Source: Amycolatopsis vancoresmycina (GTDB lineage Bacteria; Actinomycetota; Actinomycetes; Mycobacteriales; Pseudonocardiaceae). From it: a stretch of 64,000 bases of DNA. The position numbers were made by a program, and so were the translations under genes. The notes under the pieces were generated by a model, which was not told where the DNA came from, made no database searches, and saw nothing but the letters and a program-made list of their open reading frames with translations. Positions 1 through 7,141 of this stretch are shown in pieces (positions within the stretch are counted from its first letter, which is position 1; every line of letters begins with the position of its first letter). The stretch covers positions 186,001 to 250,000 of the forward strand of contig NZ_JNYY01000007.1 of NCBI RefSeq assembly GCF_000716785.1, written 5' to 3'.

Positions 1-789
1 CTTCGCGACGGCCGCGTTGCGCGCGCCCTCCGCTTCGGCGGCGCTTTCCTGCAATGCCGCCAGCAGACGCGTCACGCCCTCGGCCTGCTCCGCAGCCGTC
101 GGCTGGACGACCTCGGCGCCGTCGATCTTCGCCTGGACCAACGCTTGGAACGCTTCGCGGTAACGGTCGGGGTAGCGGCCGGGGTCGAACTCGCCCGTCA
201 GCTCCTCGACCAGGTTCACCGCGCGCCGCAGCTCGCCGGGGCGGATGTCGACGTCCGCGTGGCGGAAGGGGAAGTCGGGCTCGCGCACCTCGTCCGGCCA
301 GCGCATCGTCTCGAGGACGATGACCTGGTCGCGCACACGCAGGGCGCCGAGCGTCTCGCGGCGGCGCAGCGCGACCGTGACCAGCGCGATCCGGCCCGAC
401 TGCTGCAGGGCTTCGCTGAACAGCACGTACGGCTTCGTGCCCGCCGGCTCGGGTTCGAGGTAGTAGCTCTTCGCGAACCAGATGGGGTCGACGTCGGCGA
501 GCGGGGCGAACCCGCGGATGGCGATCGTGCGGCCCGGCATCGGGAGCGACGCCAGCTCGTGGTCGGACAGCAGGACGACGTCGCCGCCGGGGACCGGGTA
601 GCCGCGGACCATCTCTTCCGGCGGTACCTCGGCGCCGTCGACCTCGCAGACCCGCTTGACCCGGACGCGGCCGCCGTCGGCTTCGTGCACCTGGTGCAGC
701 GGGAGCTCGCGCTCTTCGGTGGCGCTGTACGCCTTCACCGGAACGGCGTAACTGCCGAACCCGATCGTGCCCGTCCACACCGCACGCAT
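1..789 (-). CDS. ku: Ku protein of bacterial non-homologous end joining (3' end outside window)
   Basis: Read on the minus strand from the ATG at 789, this frame opens MRAVWTGTIGFGSYAVPVK and stays open to base 1, giving 263 codons without a stop. The opening (Trp-x-Gly-x-Ile-x-Phe-Gly) and later stretches such as VCEVDGAEV, PIWFAKSYYLEP and VTVALRRRETLG are typical of the beta-barrel core of bacterial Ku. Ku is a homodimeric ring that threads onto broken DNA ends and recruits ligase LigD. Family members are about 270-320 residues, so only a short C-terminal tail should be missing. The partner ligase gene is not in the window. The small gene at 843-1205 lies 53 bases upstream on the same strand. 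Confidence 0.93.
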   Translation of the reverse strand, partial: MRAVWTGTIGFGSYAVPVKAYSATEERELPLHQVHEADGGRVRVKRVCEVDGAEVPPEEMVRGYPVPGGDVVLLSDHELASLPMPGRTIAIRGFAPLADVDPIWFAKSYYLEPEPAGTKPYVLFSEALQQSGRIALVTVALRRRETLGALRVRDQVIVLETMRWPDEVREPDFPFRHADVDIRPGELRRAVNLVEELTGEFDPGRYPDRYREAFQALVQAKIDGAEVVQPTAAEQAEGVTRLLAALQESAAEAEGARNAAVAK

Positions 790-842
790 GCGCACCACCT
801 CCGCAGCTCTCAGGCTAGACAGCCGCCCGCGCGGATCGACAG

Positions 843-1205
843 CTACAAACGGGTGTCAGGCGAAACGGATTCGCTCACACATTCGAAGGACGGCGTGACC
901 TCGTCGAGCGCCTCCGCGGAACAGCGGGAGGCGATGGCCGCCGCGCGGAGCACCTCGGTGACCACTTCGACGTCCAGCGGCGGGGCCGCGGCGAGCGCGG
1001 CCGAACCGCCTTCGACGCGGGCGGCGAGGCCGGCGAGCGCGTGGGAAATGGCCTCCTGGCCGGCCACCAGCTGGGCGACGACGTCGGTGAGTTCACCGGT
1101 CGTGGCACCCGGGCCGCCGCAGCGCAGGCCGGCGGCGAGTTCTTCGGCACAGGTGCGCAGGTGGGTGGCGACAACCGTCGGCGGCAGCGTCAGCCGATCT
1201 TGCAT
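843..1205 (-). CDS. Hypothetical small protein
   Basis: A 120-residue protein from ATG, predicted mostly helical and alanine-rich, with two cysteines in the N-terminal half (TCAEEL and RCGGPG) and two more near the C-terminus. No signal peptide or membrane segment is evident and I do not recognise a family. GC-rich third positions fit a real gene in this frame. It sits head-to-tail with ku (53-base gap) and is divergent from the TetR gene at 1326, so the 120-base gap between them must hold promoters in both directions. A function in DNA repair would be a guess from position only. Confidence 0.6.
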   Translation of the reverse strand: MQDRLTLPPTVVATHLRTCAEELAAGLRCGGPGATTGELTDVVAQLVAGQEAISHALAGLAARVEGGSAALAAAPPLDVEVVTEVLRAAAIASRCSAEALDEVTPSFECVSESVSPDTRL

Positions 1206-1288
1206 CGATCACCCCTCGGGCCGGTCAGAGCAGCCATAGTGCCACCGCACGCGCCGTCACCGGATCCGACACACCGCCGCTCACATAT

Positions 1289-1318
1289 TTGACCGACCGT
1301 TCTCAATGACGATAGGGT
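1289..1318 (+). promoter_or_regulatory. Promoter for the TetR gene, apparently leaderless
   Basis: TTGACC (1289-1294), an 18-base spacer and TAGGGT (1313-1318) match actinobacterial housekeeping -35 and -10 elements. The ATG at 1326 lies 7 bases past the -10, where transcription should begin, so the mRNA probably starts at or next to the initiation codon. An alternative is ordinary initiation using the AGGG at 1314-1317 as a ribosome binding site. Confidence 0.5.
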
Positions 1319-1325
1319 TTTGATC

Positions 1326-1910
1326 ATGTCCCGGGTCAAGGAGTTCGACGTCGGCGAAGCCTGCGAAGGCGCCCTCACGCTCTTCCGGCGTCAGGGGTAC
1401 GAGGCGACGTCGGTGAGCGACCTCGTGACACACCTCGGCGTCGCCAAGGCGAGCCTGTACGCCACCTTCGGCACGAAGCACGACCTCTACGTCACGGCAT
1501 TGAAGCGCTACTCGGAACAGGCCGACGCGCGCGTGATGTCCCAGCTGTCGGAGCCGGGCTCCGGCGTGGCCGCGGTGCGCCGGCTCTTCGAGAGCTACGT
1601 GGCGGAAATCCTCGGTGACGAGGCGAGGATGGGCTGCTTCGTCGTCAACGCGGCGATCGAGCTGCTCCCCCACGACCCCGACGTCGCCAGGCTGGTGGAG
1701 CGCAGCTGGGACACCCTCGAGGTCGCCCTCACCATGGCGCTGGAACGCGCGCGAGCCCAGGGCGAACTCCCCGGCGGGAGCGACCCGGCGACGCTGGCGC
1801 GGTTCCTGCTCACCGTGTTGCAGGGACTGCGCGTGCTCGGCAAGGGCACCGACGCGGCGAGCCGGGTGCACGCGGCCGTCTCGCAGGCCATTCGGCTTAT
1901 TCAAGAATGA
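1326..1910 (+). CDS. TetR/AcrR family transcriptional regulator
   Basis: A 194-residue one-component repressor. The N-terminal 50 residues form a TetR helix-turn-helix (VSDLVTHLGVAKASLYATFG, then the usual KHDLY segment); the rest is a helical ligand-binding domain with a TetR_C-like LFESYVAEIL stretch. I chose ATG 1326 rather than the TTG at 1320 because it fits the -10 box. The next gene, an SDR oxidoreductase, overlaps the stop codon or starts 23 bases later. The pair is therefore probably one transcript, and the SDR reaction is the most likely thing controlled. The ligand cannot be told from sequence. Confidence 0.88.
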   Translation: MSRVKEFDVGEACEGALTLFRRQGYEATSVSDLVTHLGVAKASLYATFGTKHDLYVTALKRYSEQADARVMSQLSEPGSGVAAVRRLFESYVAEILGDEARMGCFVVNAAIELLPHDPDVARLVERSWDTLEVALTMALERARAQGELPGGSDPATLARFLLTVLQGLRVLGKGTDAASRVHAAVSQAIRLIQE

Positions 1911-1933
1911 TCGGACCAGAAAGAGAGTACACA

Positions 1934-2686
1934 ATGGGGGCACGTTTCGCGGGCAAGGTCGTCCTGGTGACGGGCGGCGGCTCGGGTATCGGACGGGCGA
2001 CGGCCCGGGCGTTCGCGGCCGAAGGCGCGACCGTGGTCGTCGCGGGGCGCGACGAGCGGCGCCTCGCGTCGGCGGTCGAGGAAATCGGCGGCGACGCGAG
2101 CGCGGTGACCGTCGACGTGACCGACTCCGCCGACGTGGCGCGGATGGTCGAGACGATCGTCGCGCGGCACGGCGGGCTCGACGTCGCGTTCAACAACGCG
2201 GGCATCCTCGGGTCGCCGGCGCCCGTCGCGGATCTGGACGAGGACGGCTTCGGCGCGGTGCTGGACACGAACGTCACCGGGACGTGGCTGTGCCTGAAGC
2301 ACGAGGTCGCGCACATGCGGGCGCACGGCGGCGGCGCGATCGTCAACATGGCGTCGAACATCGGCGCGCACGGCAGGCTGCCGAACATGGCGGCCTACGC
2401 GGCGTCGAAGGCCGCGGTGAGCGCGCTGACCCGGACGGCGGCGCGCGACCACATCGGCGACGGGGTCCGCATCAACGCGGTCAGCCCGGGCGCGACCGAC
2501 ACGGACATGTCCCGGCGCCCCGGCGAGACGGACGCGGACCGCGCCGCGCGGCTGAAGGACGCGATCCCGCTGGGCCGGGTGGGCGCCACGGCCGAAGTGG
2601 CCGCCGCGGTGCTGTGGCTGGCTTCGGACGAGGCGGCGTTCACCGTGGGGCACGACCTGGTGGTCGACGGCGGCGCGACCGCCTGA
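1934..2686 (+). CDS. SDR family NAD(P)-dependent oxidoreductase
   Basis: A classical short-chain dehydrogenase of 250 residues. The Rossmann glycine motif TGGGSGIG, the NNAG motif, and the catalytic Tyr-x-x-x-Lys in AAYAASKAA are all present, as is a PGATDTDM substrate-loop segment. Start: ATG 1934 gives the standard SDR opening (MGARFAGKVVLVTGG) and has AAGAGAG upstream. An ATG at 1907 in the same frame overlaps the TetR stop as ATGA and would add nine residues. The substrate is unknown. It converges on the hexapeptide array, so any long minus-strand transcript from that array would be antisense to this gene. Confidence 0.9.
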   Translation: MGARFAGKVVLVTGGGSGIGRATARAFAAEGATVVVAGRDERRLASAVEEIGGDASAVTVDVTDSADVARMVETIVARHGGLDVAFNNAGILGSPAPVADLDEDGFGAVLDTNVTGTWLCLKHEVAHMRAHGGGAIVNMASNIGAHGRLPNMAAYAASKAAVSALTRTAARDHIGDGVRINAVSPGATDTDMSRRPGETDADRAARLKDAIPLGRVGATAEVAAAVLWLASDEAAFTVGHDLVVDGGATA

Positions 2687-2712
2687 GCGGCCCACCCGGG
2701 CGCGGTGACCGT

Positions 2713-2733
2713 TCACGACTCACGGTTGCGCAT
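2713..2733 (-). CDS. Hexapeptide mini-gene 1 (MRNRES)
   Basis: ATG start; Arg4 uses CGT and Ser6 uses TCG, both unlike the other copies and both synonymous. AGGA (2742-2745) lies 8 bases upstream. This is the last unit in the direction of transcription; 26 bases separate its stop from the end of the convergent SDR gene. No hairpin terminator follows. Confidence 0.65.
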   Translation of the reverse strand: MRNRES

Positions 2734-2779
2734 GGCGGCATTCCTCTCTGGGGCTGGGACGGGCGGGGACGGCGGATGT

Positions 2780-2800
2780 TCAGGACTCGCGGTTACGCAC
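2780..2800 (-). CDS. Hexapeptide mini-gene 2 (MRNRES)
   Basis: GTG start; Arg2 is CGT. A strong SD, AAGGAG (2808-2813), is 7 bases before the start. Followed by TGA and a spacer that is not conserved with the others. Confidence 0.7.
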   Translation of the reverse strand: MRNRES

Positions 2801-2843
2801 GACAGCTCTCCTTCCGGGCGCGGTGACAGCGGGTTGCAGCAGC

Positions 2844-2864
2844 TCAGGACTCGCGGTTACGCAC
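2844..2864 (-). CDS. Hexapeptide mini-gene 3 (MRNRES)
   Basis: GTG start; Arg2 is CGT, as in unit 2, so units 2 and 3 are probably the most recent duplicates. AAGGAG at 2872-2877 sits 7 bases before the start. Confidence 0.7.
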   Translation of the reverse strand: MRNRES

Positions 2865-2904
2865 AGCAGCACTCCTTCCGGACGCAGGGACCGACGGCTC
2901 GGGC

Positions 2905-2925
2905 TCAGGACTCGCGATTGCGCAC
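2905..2925 (-). CDS. Hexapeptide mini-gene 4 (MRNRES)
   Basis: GTG start; Asn3 is AAT, the only such codon in the array, again synonymous. AGGAG (2933-2937) is 7 bases upstream of the start. Confidence 0.7.
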   Translation of the reverse strand: MRNRES

Positions 2926-2969
2926 CACAGCACTCCTCTCGGACGCGGCGACAAGGGGCTCGCGAAGGC

Positions 2970-2990
2970 TCAGGACTCGCGGTTGCGCAT
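2970..2990 (-). CDS. Hexapeptide mini-gene 5 (MRNRES)
   Basis: ATG start with consensus codons throughout. Upstream is a double SD, GGAGGGAGG at 2996-3004, giving a core 5 or 9 bases from the start. Confidence 0.7.
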   Translation of the reverse strand: MRNRES

Positions 2991-3039
2991 GACGGCCTCC
3001 CTCCGGCGGGTTCGCGCGGACATCGGGATTCAGGGGGCC

Positions 3040-3060
3040 TCAGGACTCGCGGTTGCGCAT
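3040..3060 (-). CDS. Hexapeptide mini-gene 6 (MRNRES), first in the direction of transcription
   Basis: ATG start with the same codons as unit 5. AAGGGAGGT (3068-3076) contains a perfect GGAGG 8 bases from the start. The promoter of the array must lie upstream, between about 3080 and the divergent cyclase gene. Confidence 0.7.
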   Translation of the reverse strand: MRNRES

Positions 3061-3096
3061 GGCGGCGACCTCCCTTCACTGCTCCGAACGTGTGGC

Positions 3097-3149
3097 AATC
3101 GTCGATCGCGGCCGTCCGGTGTGGTGGGGTGGATGCGGATCGTCGGATC
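3097..3149. promoter_or_regulatory. Divergent control region with a paired ATCGTCG motif
   Basis: Between the array and the cyclase gene, AATCGTCGATC (3097-3107) and GATCGTCGGATC (3138-3149) share the ATCGTCG core. The cores are 41 bases apart, close to four helical turns. They could bind one dimeric regulator acting on both directions. No convincing -10 could be assigned for the array. Confidence 0.3.
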
Positions 3150-3172
3150 ACCCCCAGGGGAGTTGCACCGCC

Positions 3173-4483
3173 TTGAGTATGGACGGCGCCCGTCCGGCCG
3201 AACGCCACCCGGCCCGGATCCGAGGGGCGCTGAACCCTGCTCTCTGGACGCTCTGGCGGCAGCGGCGGTCCCTGATCCTCTACTGCTTCCTCGTCGAGTC
3301 GGTCGCGCTCGCCGCCACCGTCTGGACCGCCGTCTCGGTGCCCGTGCGGTCCTGGGACCTCGTCGTCTTCGGGGTGCTCGCCGGGCTCGGTGTGCTGCAG
3401 GCCGAGCTGGGCCGGCAGGTCGAACGCGTCCGGCGGCTGGTTTCGGACACCCCGCACATCAACCTGACGTCGGTCTGGACGTTCGCCGGCGTGCTGCTCC
3501 TGCCGCCCGCGCTCGGGGCCGCTCTCGTTGTCGTCCTGTACGTGCACCTCGGGACGCGCAGCCTGGCGCGGATCAAGCGCGTCCCGCCGTTCCGGATCGC
3601 GCTGAACGCGACACTGGTCGTCGTCACCTGCTACTCCGCCGACCTGGTGCTCGCGCGGCTGGGGGTCGGGGACATGTCCGCGGCGCTGACGGCGGGCTGG
3701 CGGGGCGTCACCGCGATCACGCTAGCGGCGGTGACGTACTTCCTGGTCGCGGCGATCACGATCATCCCGGCGCTGACCATCACGACCCGCTCGGTGAAGG
3801 CGTTCTTCGGCGGTCTCGGCGACAACCTCCTCGAGGTCGCGACGCTCTGCCTGGGCATGCTCACGGCGTTGACGCTGGCGACGCTGCCCGCGCTGGCCGT
3901 CGCGATCGTGCCGCCGCTGCTGGTGCTGCACCGGGCGGTGCTGATCAAGCAGCTGGAGATCGCGGCGACGACCGACGAGAAGACGGGCCTGTTCAACACG
4001 ACCGGCTGGCACCTGCTGGCCTCACGCGAGCTGGCCAGGGCGCAGCGCAGCACGCGGAGCACGTTCGGCGTGCTGATGATCGACCTGGACCACTTCAAGC
4101 TGATCAACGACCAGCACGGCCACCTGGCGGGCGACACGGTCCTGCGCGCGGTCGCGGCGACGATCAAGAGCGCGGTCCGCGACTACGACTCGGTCGGCCG
4201 CTTCGGCGGCGAGGAGTTCGTGGTCCTCCTCCCGGACATCGGCCCGGCCGCGGTCCTGGCGGTGGCCGAGCGCATCCGGTCGGCGATCGAGGCGCTGAAG
4301 GTCGAGTACGAGGACGGCACCGACAGCCGGGTCATCGCGGACCTGTCGGCCTCGATCGGAGTGGCGACGTACCCGGACGGCGGAACGGCCGTCGACCGCC
4401 TGCTGCAGGCCGCGGACAAGGCCCTGTACCGAGCCAAGGACGCGGGCCGCAACCAGGTGGTCGACGGCACGGCGACCGCCTAG
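3173..4483 (+). CDS. Membrane-bound diguanylate cyclase (GGDEF)
   Basis: Makes cyclic di-GMP from two GTP. The N-terminal two thirds (about residues 20-270) hold six or seven hydrophobic membrane segments of no family I can name. The C-terminal 170 residues are a GGDEF domain with an intact GGEEF signature (residues 345-349). An RxxD inhibitory site (RDYD) lies exactly five residues before it, so the enzyme should be active and product-inhibited. Start: the TTG at 3173 has AGGGGAG ten bases upstream; the ATG at 3179 is two codons later. A longer in-frame start at 3053 would run over hexapeptide unit 6 and is unlikely. It converges on glnD with a 4-base overlap. Confidence 0.9.
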   Translation: MSMDGARPAERHPARIRGALNPALWTLWRQRRSLILYCFLVESVALAATVWTAVSVPVRSWDLVVFGVLAGLGVLQAELGRQVERVRRLVSDTPHINLTSVWTFAGVLLLPPALGAALVVVLYVHLGTRSLARIKRVPPFRIALNATLVVVTCYSADLVLARLGVGDMSAALTAGWRGVTAITLAAVTYFLVAAITIIPALTITTRSVKAFFGGLGDNLLEVATLCLGMLTALTLATLPALAVAIVPPLLVLHRAVLIKQLEIAATTDEKTGLFNTTGWHLLASRELARAQRSTRSTFGVLMIDLDHFKLINDQHGHLAGDTVLRAVAATIKSAVRDYDSVGRFGGEEFVVLLPDIGPAAVLAVAERIRSAIEALKVEYEDGTDSRVIADLSASIGVATYPDGGTAVDRLLQAADKALYRAKDAGRNQVVDGTATA

Positions 4484-6792
4484 GAAGCCGCGGCCAGGAC
4501 GGCCTGTTCCACCTCGCGGCGCCAGCCCGGCTCGATGCGGCCGCTGCGGGGTGTCACCGCGAACGAGTCCACCACCGCTCCGCCCAGTGTCGACGCCTTG
4601 GCCCAGCGGACCTCCGCGTCGCACCTTCTCAACGCTCCCGCCACCCGGAACAGCAAGCCGATGCGGTCGGCTGCGCGTAGTTCCAGGACCACCGTGTCCG
4701 GGCCCGATGTCTCGTCGTCGAACCACAACACCTTCGGTGCCGCCGCAGCTGCCGGTGTTCCGTAGTCGCGCTCCTTTGCCGCCAGGCGCTGGGTCAGGGG
4801 CAGAGTTCCCGCCACCGCTCGGGCGAACTGCTCGCGCAACAGCGTTGCGTCCGGCAGTGAACCGAACTTGGGAGACGCCGTGAAAATGCCCGCCCGGCCG
4901 CCTTCGTGGCCGCGCAGGACCGCCGAGTGGACCTCCAATGAATTCAGCGCCAGCACGCCCGCCGCCGGGGCCAGGAGTTCCGCTCGGGCCGGGACCGCCA
5001 GGAGGACCGTCACCACCTTGCCGTGCGAGCTGATCCGGATCTCGCCCGTGCCCGAGGCCACCGCCGAAGCGACGAGCTCGCGTTGTTCTTCGTCCATCGG
5101 TGATGGGGCCGTGAAACCCTTGCCGCGCAACACTTCCTCGCAGCCCGACACCAGCTCGGCCAGCAGGCGGGCCTTCCAGTCCGTCCAGACGCCGGGGCCG
5201 GTGGCCAGGGAATCGGCCTGGGTCAGCGCGTGCAGCAGCTCCACCAGGACGATGTCGCTGTCCAGGGTCTTCACCACCCGCGCCACCGTGGCCGGCTCGC
5301 TGATGTCGCGCCGGGTTGCCGTGTGGGGCAGCAGGAGGTGGTGGCGGACCATCGCCGACACCGTGGCCGCGTCGGCCGGGGTGAGGCCCAGCCGGGTCGC
5401 CACCTGGGCGGAGATCTTGGCGCCCAGCTCCGAGTGGTCGGCGTCGCGGCCCTTGCCGATGTCGTGCAGCAGCGCGCCGATCAGGAGCAGGTCCGGCCGC
5501 GGCACCGTGGTGGTCAGCTTGGCCGCCTCGACGCACGTCCTGATCAGGTGCCGGTCGACCGTCCACTGGTGCACCGGCGAGCGCGGCGGCAGGTCGCGGA
5601 CCGCCCCCCACTCCGGGAACAGCCGGGACCACAGGCCCGTCCGGTCGAGCGACTCGACCGCGTCGACCAGGCCCTCGCCCGCGCCCAGCAGATCCACCAG
5701 CGCGTTCAGCGCCTCGGCCGGCCACGGCGCGCGCAGCTCCGGCGCCGACTCGGCCAGTGCCTTCAGGGTGCCGAGCGCGATCGGCTTGCCCGTGCGCGCC
5801 GAGGCCGCGGCCACCCGCAGCAGCAGCGCCGGGTCCTTCGCCGGGACGGCGTCGCGGGCCAGCGCGACCTCGTTCCCGTGCAGCACCACGTTTTCCGCCA
5901 GCGGTGTCCGCGAGGGACGCCGCCCGAAGCGCGCCCGAGGTGGCTCCACAGTGGACCGCAGGGCGACGTCCACCGCGTACGCGATCGTGCGGCCCGCGCC
6001 GGAAAGCCTGCGGGCCAGCGTGAACCGGTCGCCGAAGCCGAGCTCGGCGGCGACCAGGTCGGCCTCCGGCGCGGACAGGACGTCCCGTTCACGCCGGATT
6101 TCGCGCCGCAGCTCGGTGCGGACGTCGAGCAGGAGCCCCTTGGCTTCCAGGAGTTCCTCGCCCGGCCGCGCGGTGAGCTGCGCCGCGGCGAGGGCTTCCA
6201 GGACGGCGAAGTCCCGCAGCCCGCCCCGGCCGTGCTTGAGGTCCGGTTCGGCGGACTGCGCGATTTCGCCGCTGCGGGCCCAGCGCTGCCGGACCGACGC
6301 CGTCATGTCCGGGATCTGCTTGCGCGCGGTGCGGCGCCACTGGTCCCGCGCCGCGGACGCCAGGCGGCCGGTCAGCTCGGCGTCCCCGGCGAGGTGCCGG
6401 GCGTCGAGCAGGCCCATGGCCACGCGCGGGTCTTCCGAAGCGACCTTCAGGGCCTCACCCGGCGTGCGCACCGAGTGGTCGAGCCCGACTTTCGCGTCCC
6501 ACAGGGGATACCAGAGCGCGTCCGCGATCTCCCCGACGCCGCTGTTGCCGTTGTGCACCAGCAGCAGGTCGAGATCGGAGAACGGCACCAGCTCCCGCCG
6601 GCCGAGCCCGCCCACGGCGACCAGCGCGACACCCGGTTCCGCGGTGTCGACGCCGGCCGCCGAGGCTCCCCTGCTCAGCCAGAACTCGTAGAGGTCGACC
6701 AGGGCCGCCCGCAGTGCGGACGCCCCCAGCCTCCCGTGCCTGCCCTCGAGCAAACGCTCGGTGGCCTTGACCAGTTCGCCCCCGTCGGCCAT
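4480..6792 (-). CDS. glnD: PII uridylyltransferase/adenylyltransferase GlnD
   Basis: A 770-residue bifunctional nitrogen sensor that modifies and demodifies the PII protein according to glutamine level. The N-terminal nucleotidyltransferase motif GGLGRRELVPFSDLDLLLVH carries the catalytic Asp pair. The central HD domain shows LLHDIGKGRD with HSELG. The C-terminus carries ACT-type glutamine sensor sequence (VLELRAADRIGLLFRVAGAL). In actinobacteria this enzyme is known to adenylylate GlnK at Tyr51. It is the last gene of amtB-glnB-glnD, starting 10 bases after glnB stops. Length is slightly short for the family (about 800-890), with compact ACT sequence. Confidence 0.95.
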   Translation of the reverse strand: MADGGELVKATERLLEGRHGRLGASALRAALVDLYEFWLSRGASAAGVDTAEPGVALVAVGGLGRRELVPFSDLDLLLVHNGNSGVGEIADALWYPLWDAKVGLDHSVRTPGEALKVASEDPRVAMGLLDARHLAGDAELTGRLASAARDQWRRTARKQIPDMTASVRQRWARSGEIAQSAEPDLKHGRGGLRDFAVLEALAAAQLTARPGEELLEAKGLLLDVRTELRREIRRERDVLSAPEADLVAAELGFGDRFTLARRLSGAGRTIAYAVDVALRSTVEPPRARFGRRPSRTPLAENVVLHGNEVALARDAVPAKDPALLLRVAAASARTGKPIALGTLKALAESAPELRAPWPAEALNALVDLLGAGEGLVDAVESLDRTGLWSRLFPEWGAVRDLPPRSPVHQWTVDRHLIRTCVEAAKLTTTVPRPDLLLIGALLHDIGKGRDADHSELGAKISAQVATRLGLTPADAATVSAMVRHHLLLPHTATRRDISEPATVARVVKTLDSDIVLVELLHALTQADSLATGPGVWTDWKARLLAELVSGCEEVLRGKGFTAPSPMDEEQRELVASAVASGTGEIRISSHGKVVTVLLAVPARAELLAPAAGVLALNSLEVHSAVLRGHEGGRAGIFTASPKFGSLPDATLLREQFARAVAGTLPLTQRLAAKERDYGTPAAAAAPKVLWFDDETSGPDTVVLELRAADRIGLLFRVAGALRRCDAEVRWAKASTLGGAVVDSFAVTPRSGRIEPGWRREVEQAVLAAAS

Positions 6793-6802
6793 CCCAGACG
6801 CC

Positions 6803-7141
6803 TTATAGGGCGTCCGTGCCGCGCTCGCCGGTCCGTACCCGGATGACCGTCTCCACCGGCGTCACCCACACCTTGCCGTCGCCGATCTTGCCGGTGTGCG
6901 CGGCCGTGGTGATGGCGTCGAGCACCTTCTCCACGTTGGTGTCGTCGGTGACGACCTCGATCTTCAGCTTGGCCACGAAGTCCACCGAGTACTCGGCACC
7001 GCGGTAGACCTCGGTGTGGCCCTTCTGGCGGCCGTAGCCCTGGACCTCGCTGACCGTCATGCCCAGCACGCCCAGCTGCTCCAGCGCGGAGCGGACGTCG
7101 TCGAGCGTGAACGGCTTGACAATCGCCGTGATGAGCTTCAT
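6803..7141 (-). CDS. glnB: Nitrogen regulatory protein PII (GlnB/GlnK)
   Basis: A trimeric signal protein of 112 residues that integrates ATP/ADP, 2-oxoglutarate and glutamine signals and binds the ammonium channel. The opening MKLITAIVKPFTLDDV, the T-loop sequence HTEVYRGAEYSVDF with modifiable Tyr51, and the C-terminal signature TGKIGDGKVWV are intact. Its ATG overlaps the amtB stop in ATGA (7138-7141), so the two are translationally coupled. GlnD downstream is the modifying enzyme. By position and amtB linkage it could equally be called glnK. Confidence 0.97.
   Translation of the reverse strand: MKLITAIVKPFTLDDVRSALEQLGVLGMTVSEVQGYGRQKGHTEVYRGAEYSVDFVAKLKIEVVTDDTNVEKVLDAITTAAHTGKIGDGKVWVTPVETVIRVRTGERGTDAL

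Larger units (their letters stand above)
2696..3076 (-). repeat. Tandem array of six Shine-Dalgarno plus hexapeptide mini-gene units
   Basis: Six imperfect repeats on the minus strand, start codon to start codon 61-70 bases apart. Each has a purine-rich SD (GAGAGGA, AAGGAG, AGGAG or GGAGG forms), a 5-9 base spacer, and a 21-base open frame encoding MRNRES and TGA. Only the SD and the frame are well conserved; the roughly 30 bases between units differ. Within the frame all four internal substitutions are synonymous third-position changes (CGC/CGT twice, AAC/AAT, TCC/TCG), and the start alternates ATG/GTG. A 14-base repeat (CCGGGCGCGGTGAC at 2696-2709 and 2814-2827) suggests a decayed seventh unit next to the SDR stop. 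The array occupies the 486-base gap between the SDR (ends 2686) and the diguanylate cyclase (starts about 3173). Confidence 0.85.

Noticed and set aside
2696..3076. CRISPR array
   Set aside because: Repeats are imperfect, the unit is coding, spacing varies, and no cas genes are near.
3053..3172. Extended start for the diguanylate cyclase
   Set aside because: It would overlap hexapeptide unit 6 on the other strand and adds a sequence without family support; the SD fits 3173.
2705..3176. Plus-strand open frames through the array (repeated SGLAVAHDG-like and DSRLR-like peptides)
   Set aside because: The changes between copies are non-synonymous in the plus frame in phase with the mini-genes but synonymous on the minus strand, and no SD or start fits. 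They are shadows of the mini-genes.
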